From NCBI RefSeq assembly GCF_902150065.1, contig NC_043995.1, positions 7,215,001 to 7,279,000 of the forward strand: 64,000 nucleotides of DNA. Reading direction: 5' to 3'. Position numbers and translations under genes: made by a program. Origin of the DNA: Myripristis murdjan. Taxonomy: Eukaryota > Chordata > Actinopteri > Holocentriformes > Holocentridae. Positions 22,424 to 35,119 of the stretch are shown here, in pieces. How positions within the stretch are numbered: the stretch's first letter is position 1; the number at the start of each line of letters is the position of its first letter. The notes under the pieces are model-generated. The model did no database searches, was not told the origin of the DNA, and worked only from the letters and a program-made list of their open reading frames with translations.

Positions 22424-23025
22424 AAGAAGAAGAAGAAGAAGAAGGAGAAGCCACTTACTCCTTGAGTGATAATTCTTCCATTTTTCCAAAATTGATGTCT
22501 AAGTAAATAAAGAAAGTGTGTGGCTTCTTTCTTTATCCGTTGATTATTTACACAAAAGTGAACACCTGTCCCTTTTTTCTTAAGCCATGCATGACAAGGG
22601 CCCCAAATGGGTCCTGCTTCTGCTTTGGGACGGTCCCAGCATGATGGCAGTAATAGTTTTTTGTTATGAGGGTAAGAGACTTCTGAATCATAGGCAAAAA
22701 AGAGCAACTCTACCTACAGATATTACATGACCATGTATTCTGAATATCTCTTGATTGATCAGAGTTGAGCTTCTGTGCTGACGCAGGACACCCACAGATG
22801 ACTAAAGAGACAGATTGCTAGCCACTGTCTCTCCACCTGGGTCCGGGGGCAGACCTGCTCCTGTGCCTGGGGTCTGTTTGTCCACCAGCCAAACCCTCTG
22901 CCACTGTTAAAGGTGACTGCTGCAGTTTGTGACCACTAAAGGTGCTACTGTGCACCAGGCCTCCATGTTATCAAAAGAACTAGTTCTTCCAGTGTACCAT
23001 GTGCCAGGTGACATATTACACAGGC
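21524..23025. other. Intergenic DNA rich in simple repeats
   Basis: No gene is supported. The stretch holds (GAAA)n at 21711-21748, (CA)n at 22131-22154, poly(T) at about 22309-22327 and (GAA)n at 22396-22445. A 212-codon minus-strand frame across 22069-22707 is only a translation of these runs. Confidence 0.6.
22396..22445. repeat. (GAA)n trinucleotide microsatellite
   Basis: About 16 GAA units, the last interrupted by GGA. It is intergenic. GAA/TTC tracts can adopt triplex structure, but nothing nearby suggests a function. Confidence 0.9.
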
Positions 23026-23035
23026 CAGTGTATAT

Positions 23036-23410
23036 TAATAATAATAATAATCTTATTTTCTATGGCACTTTTCAAAAAAAAAAAAAAAAAAAAATTGCAA
23101 AGTGCTTTACAGAACAAGTACAAATGATTCACAGCATCCAGGTAAGAGCAATGGAAATTATAAAAGCAAGAAGAACAAACAAAACAAAACATGGAACATA
23201 GGACCTGATAAAACAAAGTGTACAATAAATACAGTAAAAATATTTGTAGTAAAATATGGGTAAGAAATAACAGACTGCTGTAAGACAGCCTTGAGGAGTG
23301 ATTTAAAACAAGATATGGAGTTTGCTAGCCCAAGTTCCTCCGGTAGGGCCTTCCACAGTTGCAGGGCTCTGATGCTTTCCCTTTGTAAGAGGACAGGCTG
23401 TGGGAACTGT
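23036..23410 (-). repeat. LINE-like 3' end (antisense)
   Basis: An (AAT)n run, then CTTATTTTCTATGGCACTTTTC, a poly(A) and GCAAAGTGCTTTACAGA, followed by CGGTAGGGCCTTCCACAG, is the familiar 3' end of an abundant teleost non-LTR retrotransposon. It is inserted so that its sense strand is minus. No reverse-transcriptase frame remains. Confidence 0.55.
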
Positions 23411-26400
23411 TAAAAAAATGCAACTTTCAATAAAATAAGGCTTTGCAATTTTATAATTTAGAGTCAAAAATGCCTTCAACTTGATTATTAAGCCTCAAGG
23501 ACACACACAATGTGCTATAGTGAGACAGTTTGAAAGCAAACAAAATTAAAAAAAAAAAAAAAAAAAAACCTACATTACATTGCACAACACTGGGCTCCTT
23601 TAACATCTATTCACCTTTCAAGTGGTTAATTAGAGGGATTTTTTTCTGCCCAACTGGTTCCCTGGATTTTTGGCCAAAAGACAAAACAGTGACTCTTTTT
23701 ATTATCTGACTCCTATTTCAGTGCAACACTATGGGATGAGATAAAACAACAAATATCATTAATGTTAACGCTTTTCACAAATTGCCCAGCATTGCACAAG
23801 TGAACTATTGTGGCAAGTTTCTACCACTAGGTGGCAGGCTCCACTCATAGTGTGACCGGTTTGGATGCAATAACCTGCTGTATCTAAAAGGTTGCAATTA
23901 TAATCACATTATTATAAATTCCGATGTAGTTCTGAGCAAGATCTTGTTTTTCTTTCATTTTTCATCACAATTTTTTTCGCCCTGTAGTTTGTTTATTTGT
24001 TTGAAATATCCCTTAGAATTACAAGTCACTCATAATCAGCCAAGTAATCGAGATTACCATACTTGTTCAAACACCCGTGAAATGTGTCATTTAGTTATAT
24101 AACAGCACCTCTCCTCCTCCTCCTCCTAATAATCTCAATAATCTCAGTGAGGTAAATAGAACTCACGCCTGGTGGTGGTAGTATCGGTTTCATAATGGTT
24201 TCATAACAGAGAAAACAAGCTGGTACTACCTACTTCCTATAGGGTAAAAGATAATTGATTTTAGTTCAACTATCTACACCTGTGAGCACAGTGTAAACAA
24301 TATGGATGCCATCTTTATGATGGTGCAGTATTCCTGTAACTTAGAGAATTAAAGGGAACATTCACCCTCTCTATAATATGACGTAAAATCAGTTTGAATG
24401 TCATGATGGTGGTGATGATTACAGTGATGATGATTTAGCTCGAGAGTATGATGCTTCTGTCAGTTTGTTTCCTGAACAGAGGCTCTGTGTGCATAAGTCA
24501 ATTATGTGAGCTATGGTTTCACAATTGTGAGAAGTAACTGAAGCTCTAAGGACTACATGCAATGAAGTTATGTTTGCAGCTGAAATGCAAAATTTTCTAT
24601 TCAGTCATGTATTTGAATATTTGAAAACTTGAGTAATACACTTCTGCAACTAAAGTTGATGGAGTTTCTATGGGAAAATACAGTTCACTCAGGATGCGCT
24701 GGATTGCCTTAACTAGACAATGCCAAACAATTGAAAAAAACAAAAAACAAAAAACACAATAATATAAAAAATAAAATAAAATAAAATAAAAACTTTGTAT
24801 CAAACCCATTTCAACAAGGTAAATACCCATGGATAGTTTGGAAGCTGTGCTAAGAGAGGTTTGAGAGAAATTTGTTGTCAAGGGCATAACAAATGTGACA
24901 CAGAGCTAGAGCAGGCCTATCAAAACTCTGCATGCATTTGAAGTGTTACACATTTGAGGAAAAAAAAAGAAAAGAATATGTAGTTTAAAAACAGAAAAAA
25001 AAAATCCTGAAGCCGTAGTCCCTATTTATGCCAATTACAGTAAAAAGCTTGGTTATTACAGTTTATGTAAAGAAACAAATAAGTGAGCACAAATTTATAG
25101 TTTTTACGCATGCATTGTTCACACGTTACTGCCCATTTAAGATAACTAGATGTGTACCAAACATGAATTTAATCAATTTAATCCAATCATATACCGCTGC
25201 TTTTAATTTCATGACATAATCAATTAATAATCTCACTAACTGTTGAGATCCAGAAGCAGCCAGTGTTTGTTATAGGCTACTCATGATGTCCCTTTAACGG
25301 TCCCTCACAGCAGCAGAGTGCCACGTCAGCTAATCTCAGCATAGTTCAGTGGAACATTAACAAATAAACCAGATCAACTCAATCACTGTTGTCAGAGGAA
25401 AATAGTCTCCACTCCTCTCCTGTTTGACTTTTTACATAAAAAAATGAGAATTAATATGAATATGGTCGCCTTTCTATTCAGCTGCATGTTTGACTAAGCA
25501 AACATTTAATTAATTTTCTCCCTGGTTAGGTCTGAGATTCAACACACTCTGAAACAATACTTGCTGCCCAAGCCTATTGATTCCTTTTCCTTTTTCCTGA
25601 TTCCTTTTCAGTTCATTTTCAAGTGAATACCAAGAACAGAAAAATAACTACTCAGTTGATACCTAACCATGCTTCCTTGGAAAATATCAGAAAATTAATA
25701 ATACCACAAATCTGATGGCTTGACAGGAATACGTCAGTTTCCTGTAAGTTATATCGTTTGCTGTCATGTCTCTTTTGAAATTCAACAACCGCAACAAGGT
25801 TTTGTTAGTTCAGTAGGTCAGTTAGGCTTGACATGACATCTTAAAGGAGTACACCAAGGTTTTGGTAAATTGTCCCTGAACACACGTTACTGCATGTACT
25901 TTCACTATGGCAACTACCCACAAACACCGTTCGATTTCATACAAGGCAAATTACCACGACAGACAGTTCAATGAATTTTCTAGCTGAAAACCTGGGAAAA
26001 AAAGAAAAAAACTGCTGTTGCCTCCAGAGGCTAGATTGCCATCAGACAATAGCCGTTGGGTACTGAGACCGCTTATCTCCTGCTTTAGATTTCCCAGTTT
26101 CTCTTTATTTGTGACAACGGACATGCTGTTGTTACTTTGGGTGTTTTGCTTTGCCCACGCCTTGCTGCTGTCTGCTGCCCTGTGCCGGGCTGTCGCTCTG
26201 ATGTGCTGAGTTTCCTGCTGCCTCATCCTCAGCTCTGATCCTCTCCTTGAGTTTCCTGTACTTCTTGCAGAAGCCTTTTTTTTTTTTTTTTTACTTTGTT
26301 TTCTTGCCCACATACCTGAGATCTCTCCCTCACAGTGCAGATTGCATTACCAGAGGAGGAGGCTACAGAGCAGGATACACAGGCAGGGTGTGTCAGGCTG

Positions 26401-26610
26401 CTGGCAGTTGACACAGCAAGTGATTGTCTGAGGAAACACCTGTGACATAATAAGTAACATTCAGGTTTCATGTGATAAGACATCACACAAATGCAAGAAA
26501 TTCCATAGAGTCTCATAAAAATTACATATTTCAGCTCACAATTTTCTGGCTGCCATTTTATCTATCTATCTATCTATCTATTTATTTATTAATGGGTCAA
26601 AATTTCACAT
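23411..26610. other. Intergenic AT-rich DNA, no supported gene
   Basis: I see only scattered low-complexity DNA: poly(A) at about 23548-23568, (CTC)n at about 24109-24126, (AAAAT)n at about 24770-24790, poly(T) at 26277-26292 and (ATCT)n/(ATTT)n at 26560-26590. Open frames here are short and lack linked splice sites. Confidence 0.55.
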
Positions 26611-26620
26611 ATTAGTCCAA

Positions 26621-27438
26621 CCTAGGACAAATTGCAAGAGAAGCAACCTCAACTGATTTTGTATCCTCAGTTTGTCCTGAGTGAGGGAAAAAAAGTCCCA
26701 AGGAATTCCATTGGTGGGAAGTTTTGAAAATCACCTACATATATGACCATGCAATACCAAAAGACATCCTTTTTAACACACAGGGGAAAGGGGTTCAAAA
26801 TTTTACTTTCAGATATCACTATAAAAATTCACAAGTTGATTACACACACAAAGACAAGAAAAAAAGTCAATTACAAGTTGTTTGAATTATTCTGTTTGCA
26901 CATGCATATCACACATTATCTGATTTGATATGCACTAATAAGGAATATAAGGAATAAATGCCAGAACAGATATTTAAACAGTGAATTAAAAGGTTACTAT
27001 AAATATAGTAACCTTTTAATTCACTGTTATATAGTAACCTTTTAATTCAAGGTTACTGTATATATATATATAGTAACTTTTTAATTCACTGTTTAAATAT
27101 CTGTTCTGGTATTTATTCCAATTAGCACATATCAAATCAGATAATGTGTGATATGCATGTGTAAACAGAATAATTCAAAGAACTTGTAATTGACTTTTTT
27201 TTCTTGTCGTTGTGTGTGTAATCAACTTGTGAATTTTTATAGTGATATCTGAAAGTAAAATTTTGAACCCCTTTCCCCTGTGTGTTAAAAACAGTGTTTT
27301 TTGGTATTATGTGGTCATAAATAGGTGATTTTCAAAACTTTCCACCAATGGGATTCCTTGGGACTTTTTTTTCCCTCACTCAGGACAAACTGAGGATACA
27401 AAATCAGTTGAGTTTGCTTCTCTTGCAATTTGCCTAGG
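26621..27438. repeat. Large palindrome (foldback): two ~370 bp inverted arms around a ~70 bp spacer
   Basis: The left arm 26621-26999 and right arm 27071-27438 are reverse complements over their full length, at roughly 93% identity by eye with a few small indels. Landmarks include CCTAGG at both outer ends, GAGTGAGGGAAAAAAAGTCC, CACACAGGGGAAAGGGGTTC and the inner CAGTGAATTAAAA. The spacer carries two further partial copies of the inner GTAACCTTTTAATTCA motif. A transcript through it would form a very long hairpin. No transposase frame or clear target duplication is visible. Confidence 0.92.
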
Positions 27439-28689
27439 TTTTTTCATAAAATGACTGGACTATATACCAAGATGTGCTGGCAGACAATTACAAAATGAGC
27501 ACTGATCAAAATCCATAATGGAAATGTTCACTCATTCATTTTCAAATCCTTGTTAGGGTTGTGGGGTGGCGCACACAGGGCGGTGGGATAGTCCATCATG
27601 GGGGAGGCACACACAGGCAGAAACATTCACACACACTTTCACACCTCCATCTGACAAACAAGAGGTTGACTTAGGTTGAACTGGCCATGCAGGAGCACTA
27701 ATAAATTTAGATGGCTACCTGGAAACTGCTAATACTGGTCAACTGTGTATGTGAGAACACAGCTCAAACAGGTTTCATAATCTCATCACTGTTGTTTTCA
27801 CTGTGAAGATGCTTGTCAATATTTATCAGTTGGTTTGGCTCTGCCTGTGTTTGTCTGGTAGTTTTTCTCAAAAAACATCTCAGGCTGTGCGCTCGTGCCT
27901 CGGCTGCGAAAGCGAGCGGCACGTCTGTGTGCACACCAGAAGTAGGTTACTGTCATTGACCTCTGATTTAATGCTGGCTCAGAAATCATGTCAAAGGAGA
28001 TGAGCAGCAATGTGAACGATGTTACCAGGGAATTCTCAGAGCTGGCAGGGCCTTGATGAAGCTGGTTGACTTTTAACTATGGAGTCAAATCTGGATAGAT
28101 GTGCAAGGTACATGTTTTTTTGAGTCTGCAGGGATAAATGAGCAATCTGTCTTTCCAACTTGACATTGTTCTAAGAACAGTGATGATCTAGGTCACTGCA
28201 GACAGTCAACTTTTGCACAAAGATTACTTAATTGCCTAAATTAATTTACACTAAACAGCTTTTCTCATGTAAAAGTTCAATTTGAGAGGCTATATACAAT
28301 TTGTGTTGACTTCTTATACTACCGTATCAATTGGGGGCCAAAATGAGTCATACTGATACTGATAAAATAAAACATGTCTATTTCTTATTAAATTAATTAA
28401 ACTTCAGAGCATGATGGTAACTGACTCAGAAAATAAGGTGAAAAGGCCTTGACCTTGGAAATATTTTATACAAAAAAAAAAAAAAGTCATGTAGGATTGT
28501 CCACCCACAAACGAGGGTGATGAGTGATAAGGGTGACGAGTTCCCATCACCACATCACTACCTACTCTTTTTTTCTGTCTGTGTCTGGAGACAGAAATGT
28601 TTCTATTCATGGAACAAATACAAAAGCAAATCATTACAGATGAATGCTATGCAATTAATTACACTTATTTTTTCTTCTACTTTGTTAAC
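27439..28689. other. Intergenic DNA between palindrome and LINE fragment
   Basis: No gene is supported. The text around 27540-27690 (TCATTTTCAAATCCTTGTTA, GGGTGGCGCACACAGGGCGG) resembles common fish intergenic repeats. A poly(A) lies at about 28473-28485. Confidence 0.5.
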
Positions 28690-29505
28690 TATTTAGATAG
28701 ATAGGATAGATAGATAGGTATACTTTATTGATCCCAGACTGGGAAATTCACACGTTACAGCAGCATCATCAATAAAAACAAAAAATAAAATTAAAAATTA
28801 AAATTAAAAGTATAGACAATAGAGAGTAAATATGCGAAATATATACACTAAAGACAATAAGGGCTAAGTATATACAACAAAGTGGCCTGAGAATATAAGA
28901 TGTTTAAGTGTTGGAATGTAAGAAATGTAAGATATACTGATGAAAATAATAAATATGAAAAATGAAAAATACAGATAGTAGATGGTATGGCACAGGGTAA
29001 GCTTGACACCATGGAACCAGGAAAACCAAGTGGCAGAACCCGACGCCCGGTAATGGGATTCGGCGACTGTCCGACTTGATTTGGTCCCATGGAATCACCA
29101 CTTCTAATAAATAACAGTTAAGGTGCTGAGTGATGGATAATAAAATAAAATAAACTAAACAAGTAAGTAAGGTGCTGAGTAGTGGATAATAAATAAACAA
29201 ACAATTTAAGGTGCTGGGTAGAGGAGTGTTAAAAACAGAGCTATACTGCAGAGAGTTGTGAGTCTCTGTCAGACCGGTGTGAGTTATTGTACAGTGTGAT
29301 GGCTTGTGGCAGGAATGATTTCCTATATCTGTCCCTTCGACAGCGGAGCTGTAAGAGTCTGTTGGAGAAGGAGCTCCGCTGTCTGTCCAGTGTGTGGTGG
29401 AGAGGGTGATCAGGGTTATCCATGATAGATAACAGTTTGTTCAGTGTCCTCCTCTCCACCACAGCCTCCAAAGTGTCCAGTTTGCAGCCAGACAGTGAAA
29501 GTTCA
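28690..29505 (-). mobile_element. 5'-truncated LINE (CR1/L2/Rex1-like) with C-terminal ORF2 remnant
   Basis: Sense is the minus strand. The 5' break lies near 29505. An open frame from there to 29241 encodes LELSLSGCKLDTLEAVVERR, then HPLHHTLDRQRSSFSNRLL and YRKSFLPQAITLYN, the C-terminal tail typical of fish CR1/L2-group ORF2 proteins. A 3'UTR follows and ends at the signature TTTATTGATCCC...GGGAAATT (28725-28752, plus strand) and a (GATA)n tail at 28690-28720. The reverse-transcriptase core is absent. A second copy of the same 3' end lies at 56011-56060. Confidence 0.75.
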
Positions 29506-29855
29506 AGCTTTTTACCTTTTTTTCTCCACCAGTCATGGTTCAACAGAGGTTCCTCTTTACTTCATGGGAAATGCTTTAGATTTGACTTCTTATCTACCTC
29601 ATATAACAGTGTACATCAGTGCAACATTGTGTCAGTAGGTTAAGCCACTGAAACATAGTAAGACCTGTTTTTATGACAGCCCATAAAAGACAAATTGCAA
29701 ATTGAAATGACCAAGTTTTCACAAGAGGCAGTGTAAAGCTGGCAAGGGCTGTTACTATGTAAAGCTCAGAATGGTCTAAAGGGCAAAAGCAACAGTGCTC
29801 TATTTGTTGAGAGCTGAGTTGATTTTGGCAGGCCACCAGAGTCTGACAACCTCAC

Positions 29856-29989
29856 AGAATTTTGTAAAGGTGTACACTGGGTGTACTAATCTGGATTGCA
29901 GAAAGGGTAATAACGGTCAGAATTATGGACACGAAGGAGATGATGATGATGAGCATCAATGGCCTTGAAGGCTGTGACTTCTCAATATT
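29856..29989 (-). CDS. Candidate orphan exon encoding a transmembrane segment
   Basis: The minus strand has a strong acceptor (GTCTTTCTACAG, ending at 29990), then a frame beginning NIEKSQPSRP and continuing with a run of about 22 hydrophobic residues (LMLIIIISFV, SIILTVITLSAIQI). A good donor (ATTCT|GTGAGG) sits at 29855. The charge pattern fits a single-pass membrane protein with its basic side before the segment. No partner exons could be identified on either side, so it may be part of a gene I cannot assemble or a chance arrangement. I do not recognise the family. Confidence 0.2.
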
Positions 29990-32225
29990 CTGTAGAAAGA
30001 CATAGTTTTTATTTAAATAAAGAAAAATTAAAAAAAAAAAAAAAAAATTCACTGAAAAAGCAAAAAATTAGTCTACTACATTATACATATTTTCCATATG
30101 CAAAAACCATTCACTTGTCACTTACAATAACTCTCGTAGAGAAGAGCTATATGAAAATAATTATAAACTGTATGAATATGAGAAACTACCTCACATAAAT
30201 ATGATATTAGCATGCTTGTAAGAATAAACTGTGGCAGATCATGATAAAGGTAAAAGTTTTTGCATTTTGTTACGGTTGCCTTCATCAGCCAACATGAAGG
30301 GATTATGGTTTATGTAAGAAAATTATTTACTTCCTCTGCCGATTAAATGACTCCAACTGAATGTCGCATTTACTGTTTATCGCTAAACAATTCAAAATTA
30401 TGCTGAAAACCCACAGGAACTGCAAGGGAGCATGATGAGAGACTGCAGCTTGAGAAGGGAAACTTGAGCAGTGGTTCCCCTGAGAAATGTCAGTGATGAC
30501 GCACTTTGTTTTCCTCTTACTGAAACTCTTTCTTTTTTTTTTGTATCTTACAATCACAACTTTCTCTGGAAGCTGAGGCTTTCTGCTGCAGGCCCTTCTT
30601 TCCGTAGTGTCTTTACCAGATTCAGATCTGCACACTTGTGGTCTTTTTTAACATCCTTTCCACAGCATGCATTTTATACTCTATGTAGGTCAATGGAACC
30701 CTTACTCACTTAGAAATATCATTGATTAACCCTGTCTGGCACAGCAGTTTGAGAACAATTACACCGTCATCAAAACTCCTTTATACCCTGCTACTACAGC
30801 CATTGCATCACAGGGTCACAAAAGAGCATTAAAGTTAAATGTCCCTACAGGTGGAGTGCTGGGTAAGCAAATTCTTAACGGCATGTCAGTGTCTCAGTGA
30901 GTGTGTGAGTGTGTATGGGAGGCAAGTGGGCTGGGCAAGGGAGAAGAAGAAAGAAGGGAATGATGAACAATTGATAAAAAGAGAGAATATGTCGCCATAT
31001 AGGGTAGCCTACTTTATGTTTACGACAGGTCAGCAGGTGTGGAGACACTTATTCTGCATATTGCATAGTGTTGCATTCTTTTCTAGACTTTTCTATCAGA
31101 ATGTAAGATTATGAATGGTGTTGGAAGGCCCTACACATGCACATGCACATGCACACGCACAGTCTACAAATCAGTCCTTGTCCAGACCAAACCAGTTCTT
31201 TGAGCTCTGAGATTTGGCTCCTCAGCAAGTGAACTCAAGGAAAAAAAATGCACAATTGCATTAACCTGGTTTCATGCACTAATACTTCACAGTTGCTATG
31301 TGCAGCCATGAGGAACAGACTGTGCCTATGCAGAAGCTTTGCAGAAGACACTACCACCATACTGCATAGATGTCAAGAGTCTCAGGATTGGAGCCAAACA
31401 GCAGCATGCCTCCTTGGAATGCTGCGATAAAAATCCTGAAGCGGGATTTTAGACACATTCTTAAACTGTGTGGGTTTGTAATTTTGGATCATTCTTCAAA
31501 AAGACAAGCTAGCAACTGGAAATCTACTTTTCAATCTGCACTCCAAAGTTAGATCTTGTTAAAGGCATTTAATCCTTCTTCATTATGGGCATCATCATTA
31601 AGTAATAATTCACGAGAGGGAGCACTATGATTTACAGACATGGGCCACAGAACAAAAGTACTAATATTGCTTGGCGTAGCATGACTTTGTATTATTACAT
31701 AACATTGCATCGTATTATTGCCATAGTTTCATTATTAATCCATATTCAATTTTTTTATGATTACCTGCTGAGAAAATGATTACGCAAAGAAAAATAGTTC
31801 TATCTACAATGTAGCGTCTGACATTGTTGCTAAGCACTCATCAGTTGCTAAGACTCAAAGTAACTGTAGCTGGACATCTTAAGGGACAAGATAATGCTTT
31901 GAGCTAACTTGATTTTTTTTTCAGTGTGCAGCAGAAGTGTATGCATTCAGGACTGATTAGTATGATTTATCTTGGCAAAAATGACAATGTTAGGGAATAT
32001 AAAGGGAATATAAATATGCAGCTGGTAAACTGAGCCACATGGATGCCCAGATTCATGCACTTTTGCCTGTAAACTTTACGTGAACTCTCCTGTGGCGGTG
32101 CTCTCTGACTGCAGGAACTGATTGACAAATGTTCAGTCTTGTTTTATTATCATTTAGACACGTACGCTATTGACACGCATGCTGCACGTTCACTCACACA
32201 AACACATGCAGGCACACATACAGTG

Positions 32226-32234
<9 letters not shown>
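29990..32234. other. Intergenic DNA, no supported gene
   Basis: The stretch holds a poly(A) at about 30030-30047, a (CACATG)n-like run at about 31136-31160 and otherwise unremarkable AT-rich DNA. Open frames are short and unlinked. Confidence 0.5.
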
Positions 32235-32265
<31 letters not shown>

Positions 32266-32269
32266 TTCA

Positions 32270-32309
<40 letters not shown>
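32235..32309. repeat. (CA)n microsatellite, two blocks
   Basis: Two perfect CA runs (about 32235-32261 and 32273-32309) are separated by a short AGACATTCACTC interruption. Intergenic. Confidence 0.9.
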
Positions 32310-32312
<3 letters not shown>

Positions 32313-33333
32313 CAAGATAAACATCAGCCATAACCTCTAATGAACTTTTGAAGTTTGAATGAAATTTTAAATCAATGCTTTTCTGGGTTCAGCTCATGGT
32401 CATAATCTACCAAGTGACCTCTGCACTCTAATTAACACCACATTAAGTCCAAAGGCACACCTCAATACGAAATACTGCACTTTTTTTTTTTTTTTTTCGA
32501 TTGCTTACACACTAAGAACATATACTTAAACCAATATGACAAAACTTTAACTCATTGTAATTATACCTTAAACACAGCGATGCCATGCCTTAGACACATG
32601 TGCTGCTTTGAACTGTGTTTGCAATTCTGCAACACACTTACTCCTTAACACTTAGACACTATTTCATACAGAAGACACCTTGCTCAAAAATGAAATCATG
32701 TGGTTACCATTGGGAAAACACTTATGTTCAAAATATAAAACACATTGGGTGTCATGTCTTAGAAATTATGTTTTGTTTTGTTACAGTTTTTTTAAATTGC
32801 TAAAACACAAAACCCAATTCTCTAAACCAAATGACCAGTTCTCTAAACACATTTTATAAAACTAGCCTCCATTTGCCAAAACCATAAACACATTTCACAT
32901 GAAGACACAATTCACAAAATGCAATCCTCTTTTTCTCATAAATCTAAACACATTTTGTCTTGCTAAAACACAAGTTGCAAAAAACTCTGCTCAAATTCTC
33001 AAATTAAAGCTCATGTGATGCAAAATGCTTGCCACAGTCAGCAAAATTTGAACACAACGAACATACCTGGCTTCATTCATTAAACATAACAACTCAAAAT
33101 TGAAGACACTTGTTGCAAATGATGTGACCACACCTATATAAGCCAGTTCAGAGTGCACAGTTTGCTGAAGGTTCCAAATGTACACAGTTCACAGTACAGT
33201 GGGTGCACATACTGTGTTGCTCAGTGGCCTACAGTACTACTGTGCAATACTGCGCTAGTGTATTGACTGTTGTTATGAACACCTGAAAACACTTTCACAT
33301 TTTCACAGAGGATATTCCGGTTGGACTTGATGG

Positions 33334-33840
33334 CTGCACAAATACCTTTTTTGGAAAAATACTATTTATATGGACAAAATCTTGTTTGCATAAAAAAGCC
33401 ACCGGCCGCCATCAGGCGAGCCGGCCGTGGCACCAGTAGGCATCAGGCGGGACGGGCACGGCACCGCCCCAATGCCGACTGGTCCTGCGCTCACCTGGTC
33501 AGGTCTGCCGGATCTGACGGGTGAGCGGCGCACACATACTGCCATACCTTTCATTATAAATCAACTTTTGTTCATAAGCGGCTGCAGCAGCGCAACGGAC
33601 AATGACACAGACAACATGGTTGATTATTGACTGTGCAATGCGGCCTTTCGCCGGTAATCGCGGCATCAGGCGAGCTACTGGTTTACATAATTATGCAAGT
33701 AGGCTACAATACATGTGTATTTGCTTAGACCCCCAATATTAGACAAGGGCGTTTTTTCAGGGCATTTTCAATGGAAAAAAATATCGTCCTATATTCAGAT
33801 GAATACGGTAATATAAAACTGCTTTGCAGTGCTGATGATG
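33334..33840 (-). repeat. Shared repeat segment, copy 1 (inverted relative to 36001-36442)
   Basis: From CTGCACAAATACC to near CAGTGCTGATGATG this stretch is the reverse complement of 36001-36442. Shared text includes AAAATCTTGTTTGCATAAAA, GTATGTGTGCGCCGCTCACC (as read in copy 2) and the GAATACGGTAAT end. This copy is about 65 bp longer and GC-rich in the middle. The homology stops abruptly at the CTGCAC end, which suggests a discrete mobile unit. Confidence 0.8.
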
Positions 33841-34079
33841 CCGCACGATGATTGTGGTGTGTGTGTGTGGTATAGTTCCATAAATAATGATAAAAAAAAA
33901 AAAAAAAAAAAAACATCACACCCTGAACATTGTGTTTTCAATGAGTATTGTTGTGTATAATGGATCCTCTGTAGTGTTTGCACTGAGTTGTGATACAGTA
34001 CAGTAGTGTACATACTGTATTTTCTGTAGATTTACATACTGTACATATGAAACACACACATCTATGAATGCCCAATACC

Positions 34080-34460
34080 ACACCCTGATTGTTTCCACCT
34101 GTTCCCCATTACCTTGTGTGTATATATAGTCTGGTTTCCCTTGTCCTGTGCCAGTTCGTCGTGCTATGTCCTGTTTGGTCATGTCTTTGTTCTTTTGTCA
34201 AGTCATGCCACGCCAAGTCACGTCAGGTTATGTATTTCCTTTGATACTTTGTTTTGCCATAGTTAAGTTCATGTTTCTTTGATACTTTGTGTTGCCTTTG
34301 TTTGTAGTTTTTCCTCAAAAGAGTGTTTTTTGTTTCATAGTGTATTTCCTCAGTTTAAGTGATTTTTCAGTTGTTATTTTGTCATTAAAAGACTATTTAG
34401 TTGAACTCTCGTCTGAGTCGTGCGTTTGAGTTCATTCCTCGTTAGTCAAAGTTGTGACAG
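34080..34460 (+). repeat. LTR-like interspersed repeat fragment (fossil)
   Basis: The stretch from CACCCTGATTGTTTCCACCT through a TATA-like GTATATATAG to ATTAAAAGACTATTTAG and a GTGACAG end has the promoter-plus-poly(A)-signal layout of a solitary terminal repeat of a teleost retroelement. It has no coding part. The family is not certain; an antisense relative may lie at 18690-18905. Confidence 0.4.
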
Positions 34461-35119
34461 AACGAACTGGCCAGTCTGAACCCAGCCGACAGAACTGCTG
34501 AGGAAAAATGAACAGACCAGAAATGGAACCGGCAGAAGTTAATGTTTTTTGGCAGAGTCTGTGGTATGTGGTACAGTACATACCGCAGACTGAATGTGAA
34601 TGTTTTTTTTTTTTTTACCAGGTGTTGTGTCTTATTTGCCTTGTGTTTAGAATTTTGCCACAGTGAGCAAAGCATTTGCAAAATGAGTTCAAGTAATTGG
34701 AAAAAAAAAACAACTGTAAATCTGCTTTTTTTTTTTTCTTTTGTCCCCCCGACTGAAGAAAGCGCAAGGGGATGAGGACAGCACGGGACTACACACTGGG
34801 TTTTGTCCAATTGTCCATCCATCACATATGATTTCTGATTCTTCCGTTGGCCTATTTTCAATGAAACTTTGAGGAATGATGGATTTTGTCATTGGGGTCC
34901 GGCATTAAGAATATAAGCCAGATTGGCCCCCCACAGCGCCACCACCAGACCAAAAGGGCCCTGGACCCTCAATATCCTCAACACAGGACATTATCACTTT
35001 TCCATCAAGCTGCTTTGTGTGTCACTGCAGGTTTTTATCGTTATTTCAGGATTAAAATCTTGTTGCTCTATGCTTGTCGCTTACAAAGCAATTTTCGAGA
35101 CTGTCCTCCGGCAAAAACG

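Larger units (their letters stand above)
32481..34716. mobile_element. Composite cluster: Tc1/mariner-like copy interrupted by other repeats
   Basis: The outer copy is the family seen at 15503-17227. Its left part (from GATTGCTTACACACTAAGAA, 32500) matches to about 32755, and its right part (34618 to AACTGTA, 34716) matches the right end of that copy. The left tip is replaced by a poly(T) run. A second mariner-like left end (TA-CAGTTTTTTTAAATTGCT) starts at 32784 with its own TATA-like CCTATATAAG near 33134. Further inside are the shared segment 33334-33840 and an LTR-like fragment at 34080-34460. No transposase frame is intact. Confidence 0.7.

Noticed and set aside
22069-22707. 212-codon minus-strand frame
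   Set aside because: It consists mainly of poly-Phe, poly-Lys and Leu-Ser runs translated from poly(T), GAA and GAGA repeats, with CVCV from the CA tract.
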